Shown: piece after piece, positions 34,778 through 43,044 of the stretch | How the letters are laid out: every line of letters starts with the position of its first letter | Position numbering within the stretch: position 1 is the first letter of the stretch | Origin: Pseudomonas sp. SID14000 | Lineage (GTDB): Bacteria > Pseudomonadota > Gammaproteobacteria > Pseudomonadales > Pseudomonadaceae | DNA: 64,000 nucleotides | Reading direction: 5' to 3' | NCBI RefSeq assembly: GCF_002165135.1 | Contig: NZ_NFZQ01000016.1 | Location: 39,767 to 103,766 of the forward strand | The notes under the pieces: generated by a model | What the model was told of the DNA's origin: nothing | What the model saw: only the letters and a program-made list of their open reading frames with translations | Databases searched by the model: none | Program-made: the position numbers and the translations under genes

Positions 34778-35761
34778 ATGTTCAAGGCCATTCTGATTGA
34801 GAAGCTGGAAGACAAGTATTCGGCCCGCCTCACTGAACTGAAGGATGATCAGCTACCCACTGGGAACGTGACGGTGAAGGTGGCCTACAGCACCTTGAAC
34901 TACAAGGATGCACTCGCAATCACCGGCAAAGGGCCGGTTGTTCGTCAGTTTCCGATGGTGCCGGGCATCGATCTTGCGGGCATTGTCGAAGCGAGTGACG
35001 ATCCTCGATACCAGCCTGGCGATCGCGTACTGCTCAATGGTTGGGGGGTGGGTGAAAGCCATTGGGGCGGGCTTGCACAAAAGGCGAGATTGAACGGTGA
35101 CTGGCTGATCCCTCACCCCAAACGCCTGAATGAACGCCAAGCCATGGCCATCGGTACCGCTGGATACACCGCCATGCTGTGCCTGATGGCCTTGGAGCGC
35201 CATGGGATGAAGCCATCCCATGGGCCGGTACTGGTCACAGGCGCCACAGGCGGCGTCGGTAGCTTAGCCATTAGCCTTCTGGCCGGTGCTGGGTATACCG
35301 TCACTGCCGCAACCGGAAAAACTAACGAAGCCGCCTATCTGAAAAGCCTGGGGGCAACAACCATCATTGATCGGGCCGAGCTTTCTGCTCCGGGGCGTCC
35401 ATTGGCAAAAGAAAAATGGGCGGCCGTTATCGACTCGGTCGGCAGCCATACGCTGGCCAATGCGTGCGCAAACACAATGTCTGAAGGCTTGGTCGCTGCG
35501 TGTGGATTGGCCCAGGGGATGGATTTCCCGGCTACCGTTGCACCTTTCATTCTTCGAGGGGTAAGCCTGCTCGGCATCAACAGCGTCACTCAGCCGTTCG
35601 AGCGACGAGTCGAAGCTTGGGAAAGGCTAGCTGACCAGCTCAACCTTGATGTTTTATCGTTGATGATCAAAGACATTAGCCTTGAGGCTGCACTTCCAGC
35701 CGCCTCCGAACTCATGGACGGAAATATTCGCGGCCGCTTGGTAGTAGACGTACATAGTTAG
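34778..35761 (+). CDS. acuI: NADPH-dependent acrylyl-CoA reductase AcuI (MDR family)
   Basis: This 327-residue zinc-independent medium-chain reductase is of the YhdH/AcuI type. It shows TLNYKDALAITGKGPVVR and PGIDLAGIVE in the catalytic domain and the nucleotide motif TGATGGVGSLAISLL. It ends AAASELMDGNIRGRLVVDV-like. AcuI reduces acryloyl-CoA to propionyl-CoA and protects cells from acrylate toxicity. It accompanies dddD or acrylate genes in DMSP degraders. GAGG lies 7 nt before the ATG. The gene completes a full DMSP-to-central-metabolism set. A role in general acrylate detoxification is also possible. Confidence 0.9.
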   Translation: MFKAILIEKLEDKYSARLTELKDDQLPTGNVTVKVAYSTLNYKDALAITGKGPVVRQFPMVPGIDLAGIVEASDDPRYQPGDRVLLNGWGVGESHWGGLAQKARLNGDWLIPHPKRLNERQAMAIGTAGYTAMLCLMALERHGMKPSHGPVLVTGATGGVGSLAISLLAGAGYTVTAATGKTNEAAYLKSLGATTIIDRAELSAPGRPLAKEKWAAVIDSVGSHTLANACANTMSEGLVAACGLAQGMDFPATVAPFILRGVSLLGINSVTQPFERRVEAWERLADQLNLDVLSLMIKDISLEAALPAASELMDGNIRGRLVVDVHS

Positions 35762-35788
35762 GCCCGTCCCCCGACAGCTGTATGACGG

Positions 35789-36157
35789 ATGCAGTACGCC
35801 TTCCTGGAACGCTCCAGCAGCTGGCGCGTTAATGCCACTGCAGAAATCCTGCGTAGCAACCTCATCGTGGAGCTGGGCCTGGCCAAGCAGAAATTCGAGA
35901 TCCTGGGTGCGGTGCAGGATCTCTTTGGCGATGGTTCTATCGCTCCGGCAGAAGGCATTCTACACATCAGCCTCGCGACGCCCTCCCAAGATTCCTCGGC
36001 AATCTCCATAGAAGAGGAAACATCGAGAAATATCTACCTCGCTGTCCTCGCGCCGTTCGAGTGCACCGATACAGTGAACGTACTGACACTGCTCGGATAC
36101 CTTAGGCCACCATCGCGGTACACATCTGCGCGGCACGTCGTCCGATTCTGGTCGTGA
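35789..36157 (+). CDS. Hypothetical open frame after acuI, possibly a relic
   Basis: A 122-codon frame starts 28 bp after acuI (MQYAFLERSSSWRVNATAE). It has no signal peptide or recognised domain, and the last third reads like random sequence. Codon use is intermediate. It could be a fragment of an older gene or non-coding. I list it because the stretch would otherwise be empty. Confidence 0.25.
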   Translation: MQYAFLERSSSWRVNATAEILRSNLIVELGLAKQKFEILGAVQDLFGDGSIAPAEGILHISLATPSQDSSAISIEEETSRNIYLAVLAPFECTDTVNVLTLLGYLRPPSRYTSARHVVRFWS

Positions 36158-36218
36158 CGCTCTCGTCTGCCCTTATCGACTGGCAGCGCGAGGTACTGCT
36201 CGAACGCTGGCCGCTACG

Positions 36219-36283
36219 AATGTCAGCTATTGGTCGGAAGCTGCCGTTCGCGAGTGACCGCTATCGCCCCATAGCGGACATCT
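36219..36283. repeat. Island hairpin repeat, copy 2
   Basis: The arms ATGTCAGCTATTGG and CCCATAGCGGACAT are complementary with two mismatches. They enclose TCGGAAGCTGCCGTTCGCGA and GTGACCGCTATCGC. The centre is shared with the copies at 36984-37040 and 51013-51070. Confidence 0.75.
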
Positions 36284-36316
36284 AATATCGGAGTTCCCTC
36301 ACGGCCCAACGATCAT

Positions 36317-36826
36317 TCAACTATGGATACCGGCGTTCATGAGCGCGGCGGTAATGAATGGTCCCTTTTTCTCAAGATATTCAACCATTCCACCAGTATT
36401 GCTCGACTCCAACTGAAGCTTCAGCGCTTCATACTGCTGGCGGATCGAGGCATCGCTCCTGAGCAAATCTCTGAACCCAAGCATCTGAGTGATCGAAATG
36501 TGGTCGCGGACACAAGCGTGGAGCTTGTGCGTGCGGATCCCATCCACATTGCGTCGGTAGAAATAATGCCCTTCCGATAGGTCACTTCCTCGAACATACC
36601 CCAAATCCTTTAACACCTCGTCTCGCGCCGAGACATTGCAATGATCGCGGACCTCGATGAGTACATCGATCTCGGGCTTCGCCGCGAGACCTGGAACGGA
36701 GGTGCTTCCAACGTGGTGTATGGCAATCAGTTCATCGCCAAAGGCCGAAGCGATGAGTGACTTGTCTGCCAGAAATTGGAGGGGCCATGCGGGGTTGTAG
36801 GGAGCGATCTTGCTGGTCAGTGCCAT
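36317..36826 (-). CDS. GrpB family protein (UPF0157)
   Basis: This 169-residue protein carries the GrpB signature AIHHVGSTSVPGLAAKPEIDVLIEV (residues about 35-59). That is a nucleotidyltransferase-like fold with a G-S-T segment followed by a D-x-D-like pair. The ending RQQYEALKLQLESSN is also typical. GrpB proteins have no established reaction; some are proposed nucleotidyltransferases. It stands alone between repeat-bearing spacers. The composition is lower in GC than the core genes. Confidence 0.85.
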   Translation of the reverse strand: MALTSKIAPYNPAWPLQFLADKSLIASAFGDELIAIHHVGSTSVPGLAAKPEIDVLIEVRDHCNVSARDEVLKDLGYVRGSDLSEGHYFYRRNVDGIRTHKLHACVRDHISITQMLGFRDLLRSDASIRQQYEALKLQLESSNTGGMVEYLEKKGPFITAALMNAGIHS

Positions 36827-37234
36827 GTCCGTTCCTTGATGGCAAATACTTGAAGTGGCGAATTATCTCTGATCTTGCAGGTTGGCGGGACGATCAGCAT
36901 TGAAAAATGACGGCAAAAGTCATCCAGGCGTTGTCGCACCTTTCGCATTAACGCTCAACCGAAATATCAGCGGCTCGCAGCCAATGTCCGCTTTGGGTCG
37001 GAAGCTGCCCTTCGCAACTGACCTCTTCCGCCCCTTACCTAACTCTCCAGCTGTGAAAAGCCAGACCCTATCAGAAGGCCAGTATCTGGCCGGAGCTGCA
37101 CCGGCCGGGTGAGCATGCCAAGCTGGGCTGGTGGGGACTCTTGCCATTTTGCCGTTCAGCCTCTCACCGCAACCCACGCCTGACGCTGAGTAGCGGATGC
37201 TCTTCATGGGCTCCAATCTTTCATTAATACTTGT
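36827..37234. other. Intergenic region with one hairpin-repeat copy
   Basis: No gene is recognised. It contains the repeat listed next (36984-37040) and CGGCCGGGTGAGCATGCC-type GC-rich sequence near 37.1 kb. It includes the upstream region of the GrpB gene. Confidence 0.45.
36984..37040. repeat. Island hairpin repeat, copy 3 (decayed right arm)
   Basis: ATGTCCGCTTTGGGTCGGAA and GCTGCCCTTCGC are conserved, but the right half (CTCTTCCGCCCCTTACC) has lost the complementary arm. Confidence 0.65.
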
Positions 37235-37618
37235 TTATTGAGCTTTTGAAATCAAGCTTCTCATGTATTGGTTAACATCTCGCAAATCCTGAACACTCCA
37301 AGAGTGAGGCGGAATCTTAACATTATTCTCTTTCAATGTATTCGGAATCAAATTTCCATTTGGACGAAGTACTATAGAAGATACAATCACCCCAGGATAA
37401 TCAGCCAATCGCTTCTTGAAATTCAATGTCGTGAGGTCTGGTGTTGGAGGATTGCTTTTTCTTGCCAGCGGCCCTGTCCCTTTGATATCCGCACCATGAC
37501 AAACCGAGCATCTCTGCATGTAAAGTTTCTTTCCGTTGATGTTATCCGCCAACGAATACGGCGTCTGGGTTATTGCGCAGAATCCAAGTAAGGCGATGAA
37601 CAATTTCCTGTTTTTCAT
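37235..37618 (-). CDS. Small periplasmic mono-haem cytochrome c
   Basis: This 127-residue protein has a signal peptide (MKNRKLFIALLGFCAITQT) and one haem motif CSVCH near residue 36. The distal methionine is not obvious: a QYMRSLI near the C-terminus is a candidate. The layout is that of class I cytochromes or c-type subunits of small oxidases. The gene is markedly AT-rich compared with all neighbours and has no partner enzyme nearby, so it looks imported and orphaned. The start used is the ATG at 37618. An in-frame start five codons upstream is possible and neither has a strong ribosome-binding site. Confidence 0.78.
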   Translation of the reverse strand: MKNRKLFIALLGFCAITQTPYSLADNINGKKLYMQRCSVCHGADIKGTGPLARKSNPPTPDLTTLNFKKRLADYPGVIVSSIVLRPNGNLIPNTLKENNVKIPPHSWSVQDLRDVNQYMRSLISKAQ

Positions 37619-37835
37619 TTTTGCTTGCGCCAATCAATTTTAATGAAACGAACCTTGCGCGATCACAGCCTCTCCAATCGGGTAGTCCGGCTGCCGACAT
37701 GAATACGCCTCTTTCCGAGGTGGACAGCTTAGAGGCGGTTCGGTCGTCTGTCGAACGGTAACTTTGACTAAGGCGCAAGGCGTCCGCCACTGGCAGATAG
37801 CAGCTACTGCTGAACGTCAGCTATGGCTCGTTAGT

Positions 37836-38061
37836 TGCCTCCGTAGAGGTCTGCCTGGATCGAAAGCGGCCATGCCCGCCGTTGTGGTACGTGATGGCCT
37901 GAAGCACGGCAAGCTTGAAAACCTGCTGCCGGACTGGGCGCCACGTAACGGGATTGGCCGTGCCGTCTATGCATCCCGTCGTGGTTTACTTCCATCGGTG
38001 CGGGCGCTACTGGACTTCCTGGTGACCAATTTGCGAGCAGCGGGATCAGCTAACGGCTTGC
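37836..38061 (+). pseudogene. C-terminal remnant of a LysR-type regulator
   Basis: About 70 residues match the end of LysR effector domains: MPAVVVRDGLKHGKLENLLP, then DWAPRNGIGRAVYASRRGLL and VRALLDFLVTNL. The DNA-binding and most of the effector domain are absent. The fragment runs into the 3' end of the convergent hydroxylase gene. An in-frame ATG upstream (37764) leaves an open frame, but the product would have no DNA-binding part. Confidence 0.7.
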
Positions 38062-38380
38062 CCTACCGGACGCGCCGAACACAGTTTTGCGCTGGCGTTT
38101 CGCCAGGATCTTACGGCCTGTTTCGACAAAGGGCGTGACGATCAGGCCATAGACCGTCAGGTAACGCTGGTGGTCTTGTTCTCCGATGCCGAAACGGATG
38201 TTTTCGGGCTTTGATGTCGTGACATAAAGCGTGCCGAACATCCAGTCCCAGAGGGACAGGTTGGTGCCGAAGTTCCGGTTGAAATGGCGAGGGGCGTCAC
38301 TGTGATGGATCTGGTGCTGGGCCGGGCTGTTCAACACATGTTCCAACTGCGGGCCGAACGACAGCCAGACATGGCTATGC
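38046..38380. repeat. Duplicated hydroxylase 3' segment, copy A
   Basis: This segment matches 55794-56018 almost base for base across CCAGTCCCAGAGGGACAGGT through GGGCCGAACGACAGCCAGAC. There are about three differences in the last 138 bp. Copy B has a 99-bp in-frame deletion corresponding to 38144-38242 here, bounded by ATC repeats. Confidence 0.85.
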
Positions 38381-39087
38381 CGCAGGTTGGCCGCCAGGCT
38401 GTTGAAGATGAACACCAGATAGGTCACGCCGAACAGGGTGTAGCGGCTGACTTCACCGCCGCAAAGGTACCAGAAGCAACCGGCGTAGAGGCCGATGCCA
38501 ATGCCGGTGCTCAGCTTCTCGACGATCTTTTCCACGAAATGCACCCGGCTCGCCGTCGCCGGCACCAGCACGGGTGCCGAATGATGGACCTTGTGGAAGG
38601 CCCAGAGCCAGCGGGAGTGAAAGGCCCGGTGCGCCCAGTAATGGATGAAGTCCTTGAGCAGGAACACCCCCAACCCGTAGAGCAGGGACAGTGCGAGGTT
38701 CTCGCCCAGGCGCGGGCGCGCGCCCCAGAGGTTGCTGAAAAAGGCTTGGTAATCGCCGGCGCGCAGAATGTAGGGATCGACCAGATGGACGATAGGCAGC
38801 ACCAGCACAACCTTGAGGATAGCCCGCACGAAGTAGTAGCGGTAATCCAGCAACGCCGAGGGATGCAGGTGTACCCGGGCGCCGCCGATGAATTGCCAGA
38901 ACGAATGGGCGTCGCTGAGGCCGCGCTGCTTCCTGAAGCGGAACAGGCCGTAGGCGACGCCATAGGAGATGCAAAGGAACAAGACCCCGAAACGGCCATT
39001 CACATTGAAAATGCCTAGAAACTGCTCGGTGACAGGCGTGATCACCCACTCGGTCAGGTGCTTATAGAGAAGCGACAGGGCATCCAC
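38050..39087 (-). CDS. Sterol desaturase / fatty acid hydroxylase family membrane protein
   Basis: This protein of about 345 residues has five or six membrane segments and the histidine clusters of the family: HYWAHRAFHSRWLW...HKVHHSA in the middle and HQIHHSDAPRHFNRNFG near the end. Such di-iron membrane enzymes hydroxylate or desaturate lipids using O2. The substrate is unknown. The GTG at 39087, 10 nt after GAGG, is taken as start; a TTG ten codons upstream is possible. A shortened copy of its 3' end lies at 55.8 kb. It is divergent from a short duplicated leader of a TonB receptor, the same pairing found at 56 kb. Confidence 0.82.
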   Translation of the reverse strand: MDALSLLYKHLTEWVITPVTEQFLGIFNVNGRFGVLFLCISYGVAYGLFRFRKQRGLSDAHSFWQFIGGARVHLHPSALLDYRYYFVRAILKVVLVLPIVHLVDPYILRAGDYQAFFSNLWGARPRLGENLALSLLYGLGVFLLKDFIHYWAHRAFHSRWLWAFHKVHHSAPVLVPATASRVHFVEKIVEKLSTGIGIGLYAGCFWYLCGGEVSRYTLFGVTYLVFIFNSLAANLRHSHVWLSFGPQLEHVLNSPAQHQIHHSDAPRHFNRNFGTNLSLWDWMFGTLYVTTSKPENIRFGIGEQDHQRYLTVYGLIVTPFVETGRKILAKRQRKTVFGASGRASR

Positions 39088-39193
39088 GAAACGATAGCCT
39101 CGGCAAAAGGGATGCAATTGTAAATCAGATTTATTTACTCAAGTGGTTTTATGCATGCCCTGGTGCTTAAAGCGCCTGGTAACGGCTTGCCAG

Positions 39194-39250
39194 GCCCGCA
39201 TAATCCATCGAAAGGAGCCAATGGAGTCCGCTTGTTTTTCTCCCCCGCCT
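39194..39250. repeat. Duplicated TonB-receptor leader, copy A
   Basis: CCCGCATAATCCATCGAAAG, the AGGAG site, an ATG and TTGTTTTTCTCCCCCGCCTT match 56141-56199 (start of the intact receptor gene), with one 1-nt indel and a few substitutions. Homology ends at about 39250, where unrelated sequence begins. Confidence 0.85.
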
Positions 39251-40777
39251 TCAATTGGAGGTTCACCCCGTTATGGGGCTTGGAGGTGTCTACAAAACCA
39301 GGAGCAGTTCAACCGACCGTGTCCTTGCACGACGATATCCCATCTGGCAAGGTTGCCATTACAACGCCCACCGATTGACCAGTGGTGCCTCACTTCAAAG
39401 GAACTTGACCTGTCGCTGCAACCATCCGTTCGACGTGATCTGCTGATTCTGTGGCTCTCCATTGCCGCAGTTGCTCTTGTGCTGGGATGGCTGTTGCTGA
39501 TACTCAGCCGCCAAGGCGTCGATACCCAGATTGCGCATGCGCGCCAACTCACCTCGACCAGTTGCCAGGCGCTGCAAGCGGGTGCAGCACGCGTTCGCCA
39601 GCAACTCCCGTCTGCGGACGATCAGCCCTACCCCATGACCCCAGCTGCGGCACAGGCGGTGCTTGATTTGACACTGCGCGATCAGCCGGGCATGGAGGGC
39701 GGCTTCTGGCGAGCGGATGCGGGCGTGGTGGCCTACGCGTTCCCAACCTACGACGGCACGGGAATCAAGCGTGACCCCCCGAGTGCCGAGTTGGAGCGCA
39801 TTGCCTCCACGGCCCAGCGCGCACAGGATTCTGCAGGCCTCGTGGCGGACGTCCGACCGGGTTTACGCGAAGCCGTGGCTTTCGCGGCATGCCCTGTGGA
39901 GACCGATGACCGACGCCTAATCGCCTGGACCCTGATGCGCGTGCCGCTTTTGGCCACAGGAACGATCAACACCTTGATCCTCGCGGTGAGCCTGCTGCTG
40001 GCGCTGGTCGTGGTCTCCGGCGCATGGCTGGGCTGGATGATTTCGCGTTGGCAGCGCCAGTCAGCCCATCTGCAAAAGCAACTGGCCCAGTCCGAACGTC
40101 TGGCCACGTTGGGGCGCGTTTCCGCCGGGCTTGCGCACGAGATTCGCAATCCTTTGGGTACGATGCGTATGAAGGTGGAAAACGCGATGGCTGCGCCGGC
40201 CGACCGGCGCGAAGCCCGTGTGGTTGGCGCTCTGGAGGCCGTGCTGTCGCAAACTGCACGCCTGGAGACGCTGGTGTCGAGCCTGTTGGCGTTGACACAA
40301 CCGTTCCACGCCGAGCGCCAGACGGTTGACCTGCAGGAATGGCTGGAAGAGCGGCGCAATGCCTACGCCGAAGCGGCGCAAAAGAATGGCGTACGAATCA
40401 CACTGGCGATTGAACCGGAGCTGACCGCTAGCGCCAAGGGGCTGGCGCTGTTCGACCCGACACAAATGGCACGGGCCTTTGACAACCTGCTGCTCAATGC
40501 GATGGCACACACGGGAGAACGCGGTGAAATCGAACTTGGTGCGCATCGCGCGCGCCGTGGCGCATTACTGTTGTGGGTGGCGGACAATGGTTCCGGCATT
40601 CCGGTCGACTTGCGCGATACGCTGTTCGAGCCTTTCGCCACAACCCGCGCAGGAGGTACCGGCCTGGGACTGGCACTGGTGCGCGAGATCGTGCAGGGTC
40701 ACAGCGGGCGGGTCCGTCTCGCAGACTCGGCCAAGGGAACGCGTATAGAGATGGAGCTACCGTGGCCCGAATCCTGA
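39221..40777 (+). CDS. Sensor histidine kinase of a sigma-54 two-component system
   Basis: Core features: membrane helix LLILWLSIAAVALVLGWLL, a periplasmic domain of about 150 residues, second helix INTLILAVSLLLALVVVSG, then the kinase. H-box AHEIRNPLGTMRMK holds the phospho-His; the N-box is FDNLLLNAMAHTG; G-boxes are DNGSGIP and GGTGLGLALVREI. It is of the NtrB/ZraS-like type. Its stop overlaps the response-regulator start. The 5' end is odd. The only ATG with a good ribosome site (AAAGGAG, 39221) belongs to a duplicated TonB-receptor leader, and it stays in frame for about 60 residues into the kinase. The native start may be a non-standard codon near 39412 after AAAGGA. Confidence 0.8.
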   Translation: MESACFSPPPSIGGSPRYGAWRCLQNQEQFNRPCPCTTISHLARLPLQRPPIDQWCLTSKELDLSLQPSVRRDLLILWLSIAAVALVLGWLLLILSRQGVDTQIAHARQLTSTSCQALQAGAARVRQQLPSADDQPYPMTPAAAQAVLDLTLRDQPGMEGGFWRADAGVVAYAFPTYDGTGIKRDPPSAELERIASTAQRAQDSAGLVADVRPGLREAVAFAACPVETDDRRLIAWTLMRVPLLATGTINTLILAVSLLLALVVVSGAWLGWMISRWQRQSAHLQKQLAQSERLATLGRVSAGLAHEIRNPLGTMRMKVENAMAAPADRREARVVGALEAVLSQTARLETLVSSLLALTQPFHAERQTVDLQEWLEERRNAYAEAAQKNGVRITLAIEPELTASAKGLALFDPTQMARAFDNLLLNAMAHTGERGEIELGAHRARRGALLLWVADNGSGIPVDLRDTLFEPFATTRAGGTGLGLALVREIVQGHSGRVRLADSAKGTRIEMELPWPES

Positions 40778-42111
40778 TCGTCGACGATGACGCTGCGTTC
40801 CGCGACAGCCTTGCAGAAATGCTGCAGGACCTGGGGTATGCGGTGCTGCAGGCTGAAACCACCGATGCAGGCCTGCACAGACTGCGCAACGAGGACGTGG
40901 ATGCGGCCATCGTCGATCTGCGGCTGCCGGGAGAGGATGGCCTGGTGTTCCTGCGCCGCGCAGCGCGCATCTCGCAGGTGCCTTGCATCATGCTCACCGC
41001 CTACGCGAGTGGCGGCAACACCATCGAGGCGATGAGCCTGGGAGCGTTCGACCATCTGACCAAGCCAGTGACCAGGGTCGTCCTGGTCGAAACGCTAGAG
41101 CGGGCCTTGCGGGGAGCAGCCCACACCCCAGACAGGCCTCAGGCGGCCGGGGCATCGCCTGCCGCAAGAGAGCCCGTGGATGGCACTGAACTGGTCAGCA
41201 GCAGCGAGGCCATGCGCCAGGTCTTCAAGCGCATCGGCCTGGCCGCGAACTCTGATGCCACCGCCTTGATCCTCGGCGAGACGGGTACAGGCAAGGAACT
41301 GGTGGCGCGCGCCTTGCATCGCAACAGCGGTAGAGCCACCGGCCCCTTCGTCGCAGTGAACTGCGCTGCGATCCCGGCCGAACTGATGGAAAGCGAGCTG
41401 TTCGGTCATGTCAAAGGCGCGTTCACCGGTGCCGTCAATGAACGCACCGGACGCTTTCGTGAGGCCGATGGCGGCACCCTGTTCCTCGACGAGATAGGCG
41501 ACATGCCGCTGTCCACGCAGGCGAAAATCCTGCGGGTGCTGCAAGAACGCGAGATCACTCCCGTCGGCGCCAACCGTGTCCAGCCCGTGGACGTGCGCAT
41601 CGTCGTGGCCACGCACCGAGACCTGCCCAGCGCGGTCAAGGAGGGGCGCTTCCGGGAAGACCTGTGGTACCGCCTGCAGGTAGTGCCACTGTGGTTGCCG
41701 CCGCTGCGTGAGCGCCTGGGCGACGTGCTGCTGCTGGCCGAACACTTTCTACGCCTGCTAGGCGGCGACTCGCCCAAGCGGTTGAGCGCAGCGGCAGCCC
41801 GGCTGCTGCTGGCCCATCCCTGGCCCGGCAACGTGCGCGAACTGCGCAATGCCATGGAGCGCGCGGCCATCCTCAGTCACGGCCCGGTCATTGATGTCGA
41901 ACACATCGGGTTGCAGACGGCGGCTGCGCTTACCCCGGGCCTGGACATCGACTGGGAAGGCCCTATGGCACAGGCCGTTGCCCGCCTGGAGCGCGAGATG
42001 ATCGTGCGCGCCCTGGCTGCGACGGCTGGCAACCGCGCAGAGGCGGCGCGGCGCCTCGGTCTGTCTCGCCAGCAGCTCTATCGCAAGCTGGCCGAGTTTA
42101 ATCTGGACTAA
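40762..42111 (+). CDS. NtrC-family sigma-54-dependent response regulator
   Basis: This 449-residue protein has a receiver domain (ILIVDDDAAF; phospho-acceptor D52 in VDLRLPGEDG), a linker, and an AAA+ domain with Walker A GETGTGKE. It has an intact GAFTGA loop for sigma-54 contact and Walker B GGTLFLDEIG. A Fis-type helix-turn-helix follows (GNRAEAARRLGLSRQQLYRK). The GTG at 40762 overlaps the kinase gene by 16 nt and follows GGAG. The longer open frame is rejected because it would lie antiparallel to kinase sequence. It very likely activates the -24/-12 promoter 112 bp downstream of its stop. Confidence 0.92.
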   Translation: MARILIVDDDAAFRDSLAEMLQDLGYAVLQAETTDAGLHRLRNEDVDAAIVDLRLPGEDGLVFLRRAARISQVPCIMLTAYASGGNTIEAMSLGAFDHLTKPVTRVVLVETLERALRGAAHTPDRPQAAGASPAAREPVDGTELVSSSEAMRQVFKRIGLAANSDATALILGETGTGKELVARALHRNSGRATGPFVAVNCAAIPAELMESELFGHVKGAFTGAVNERTGRFREADGGTLFLDEIGDMPLSTQAKILRVLQEREITPVGANRVQPVDVRIVVATHRDLPSAVKEGRFREDLWYRLQVVPLWLPPLRERLGDVLLLAEHFLRLLGGDSPKRLSAAAARLLLAHPWPGNVRELRNAMERAAILSHGPVIDVEHIGLQTAAALTPGLDIDWEGPMAQAVARLEREMIVRALAATAGNRAEAARRLGLSRQQLYRKLAEFNLD

Positions 42112-42132
42112 CCCCTTTGCACGCAAACCGGT

Positions 42133-42170
42133 GTCCGATTCCGCGACACCCTGGCGTCACGGAATCGGAC
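42133..42170. promoter_or_regulatory. Candidate enhancer (UAS) for the NtrC-type regulator
   Basis: Perfect 11-bp arms GTCCGATTCCG (42133-42143) and CGGAATCGGAC (42160-42170) are centred about 98 bp upstream of the predicted sigma-54 start site. No U-run follows, so a terminator is less likely. Confidence 0.65.
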
Positions 42171-42222
42171 GGCACACCACCCATTACGGTTATAACCAAT
42201 TGATTTTATTGTAAATATTTCT

Positions 42223-42238
42223 TGGCATGGTGCTTGCC
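42223..42238 (+). promoter_or_regulatory. Sigma-54 (-24/-12) promoter
   Basis: TGGCATGGTGCTTGCC matches TGGCAC-N5-TTGCW, with the invariant GG and GC exactly 12 bp apart. The predicted start is near 42249, 30 bp before the ATG of the repeat protein. Confidence 0.85.
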
Positions 42239-42278
42239 ACACAGGTTGGGTGTTTTCCCAACCCAAGGACCTGCTCCG

Positions 42279-42962
42279 ATGTCTACGCACTTCATCGCCA
42301 CATCTGTTGCGCTGGCATTCGGCCTGTGTAGCCTCAGCGCACATGCCATGCCGCCCGCCCCGCCCCCGCATCTGCCTGCAACACCACATCAAGGGGTGGA
42401 TGCCCCTGGCCTAATGGGCCAGTACGCTGTGGAAGGCCAGGTTCAGCGGATGCTCATCAATCCCTACGGTGAAGTCGACGGCCTGCGTCTGAGCGACGGA
42501 ACCATTGCCCGGTTTCCGCCGCACATGGCCGATGCGCTCACGGCCACGATCAAGGTGGGGGATGCCGTCCGCATCATCGGACGGGCGGAAACGCGGGGCA
42601 CGGTCAAGGCCGACGCCATCATCCACTCCGACAGCGGGCGCACCGTGTACGACCAACCGCCGGTTGGCGAAGGCCGAGCCCTGCCGCCACACCTGCGCGC
42701 CCAGCGTCTGCAGCCCCAGCAGGTGGAAGGCCACGTGGACACCGTGCTCACTGGCCCACGGGGCGAGGCCAACGGCGTCATCCTGAGCGATGGCAGCATC
42801 ATTCGTTTCCCGCCAGAGAGCTTGCGTATTTCCGTGCAGACGGGCGCACCGTTCGCGGCATCCGGGCTGGGCACACGCAATGCGTTTGGCACCGCTCTGG
42901 AAGCCGTCAGCATGGGCACCACGTTATCCACCCTTCAGCCACTCTACGACCACGCGCCATAA
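42279..42962 (+). CDS. Secreted two-repeat beta-rich protein, sigma-54 target
   Basis: This 227-residue protein has a signal peptide (MSTHFIATSVALAFGLCSLSAHA) and a Pro-rich linker, then two homologous modules. Module 1 reads VEGQVQRMLINPYGEVDGLR and LSDGTIARFPPHM. Module 2 reads VEGHVDTVLTGPRGEANGVI and LSDGSIIRFPPESL. This points to an internal duplication of a small beta-barrel, perhaps OB-like. No enzyme motif is present. It is the first gene after the sigma-54 promoter and precedes an MFS transporter by 82 bp. I infer a periplasmic role linked to the transported compound. AAGGA lies about 10 nt before the ATG. Confidence 0.75.
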   Translation: MSTHFIATSVALAFGLCSLSAHAMPPAPPPHLPATPHQGVDAPGLMGQYAVEGQVQRMLINPYGEVDGLRLSDGTIARFPPHMADALTATIKVGDAVRIIGRAETRGTVKADAIIHSDSGRTVYDQPPVGEGRALPPHLRAQRLQPQQVEGHVDTVLTGPRGEANGVILSDGSIIRFPPESLRISVQTGAPFAASGLGTRNAFGTALEAVSMGTTLSTLQPLYDHAP

Positions 42963-43044
42963 GGACGTGCCCCTGTGCACCTGGCCAGTGCGAGCGTCCG
43001 CCGCACCGGCCAGGCCGTGGCATTTCCGCTGACTGGAATTTCCC

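Noticed and set aside
40573..40761. Upstream extension of the response regulator
   Set aside because: It overlaps the kinase C-terminal domain in another frame. The receiver domain begins exactly at the GTG 40762.
42133..42170. Rho-independent terminator after the response-regulator gene
   Set aside because: The stem is good but no T-run follows. Its position about 98 bp before a sigma-54 start fits an enhancer better.
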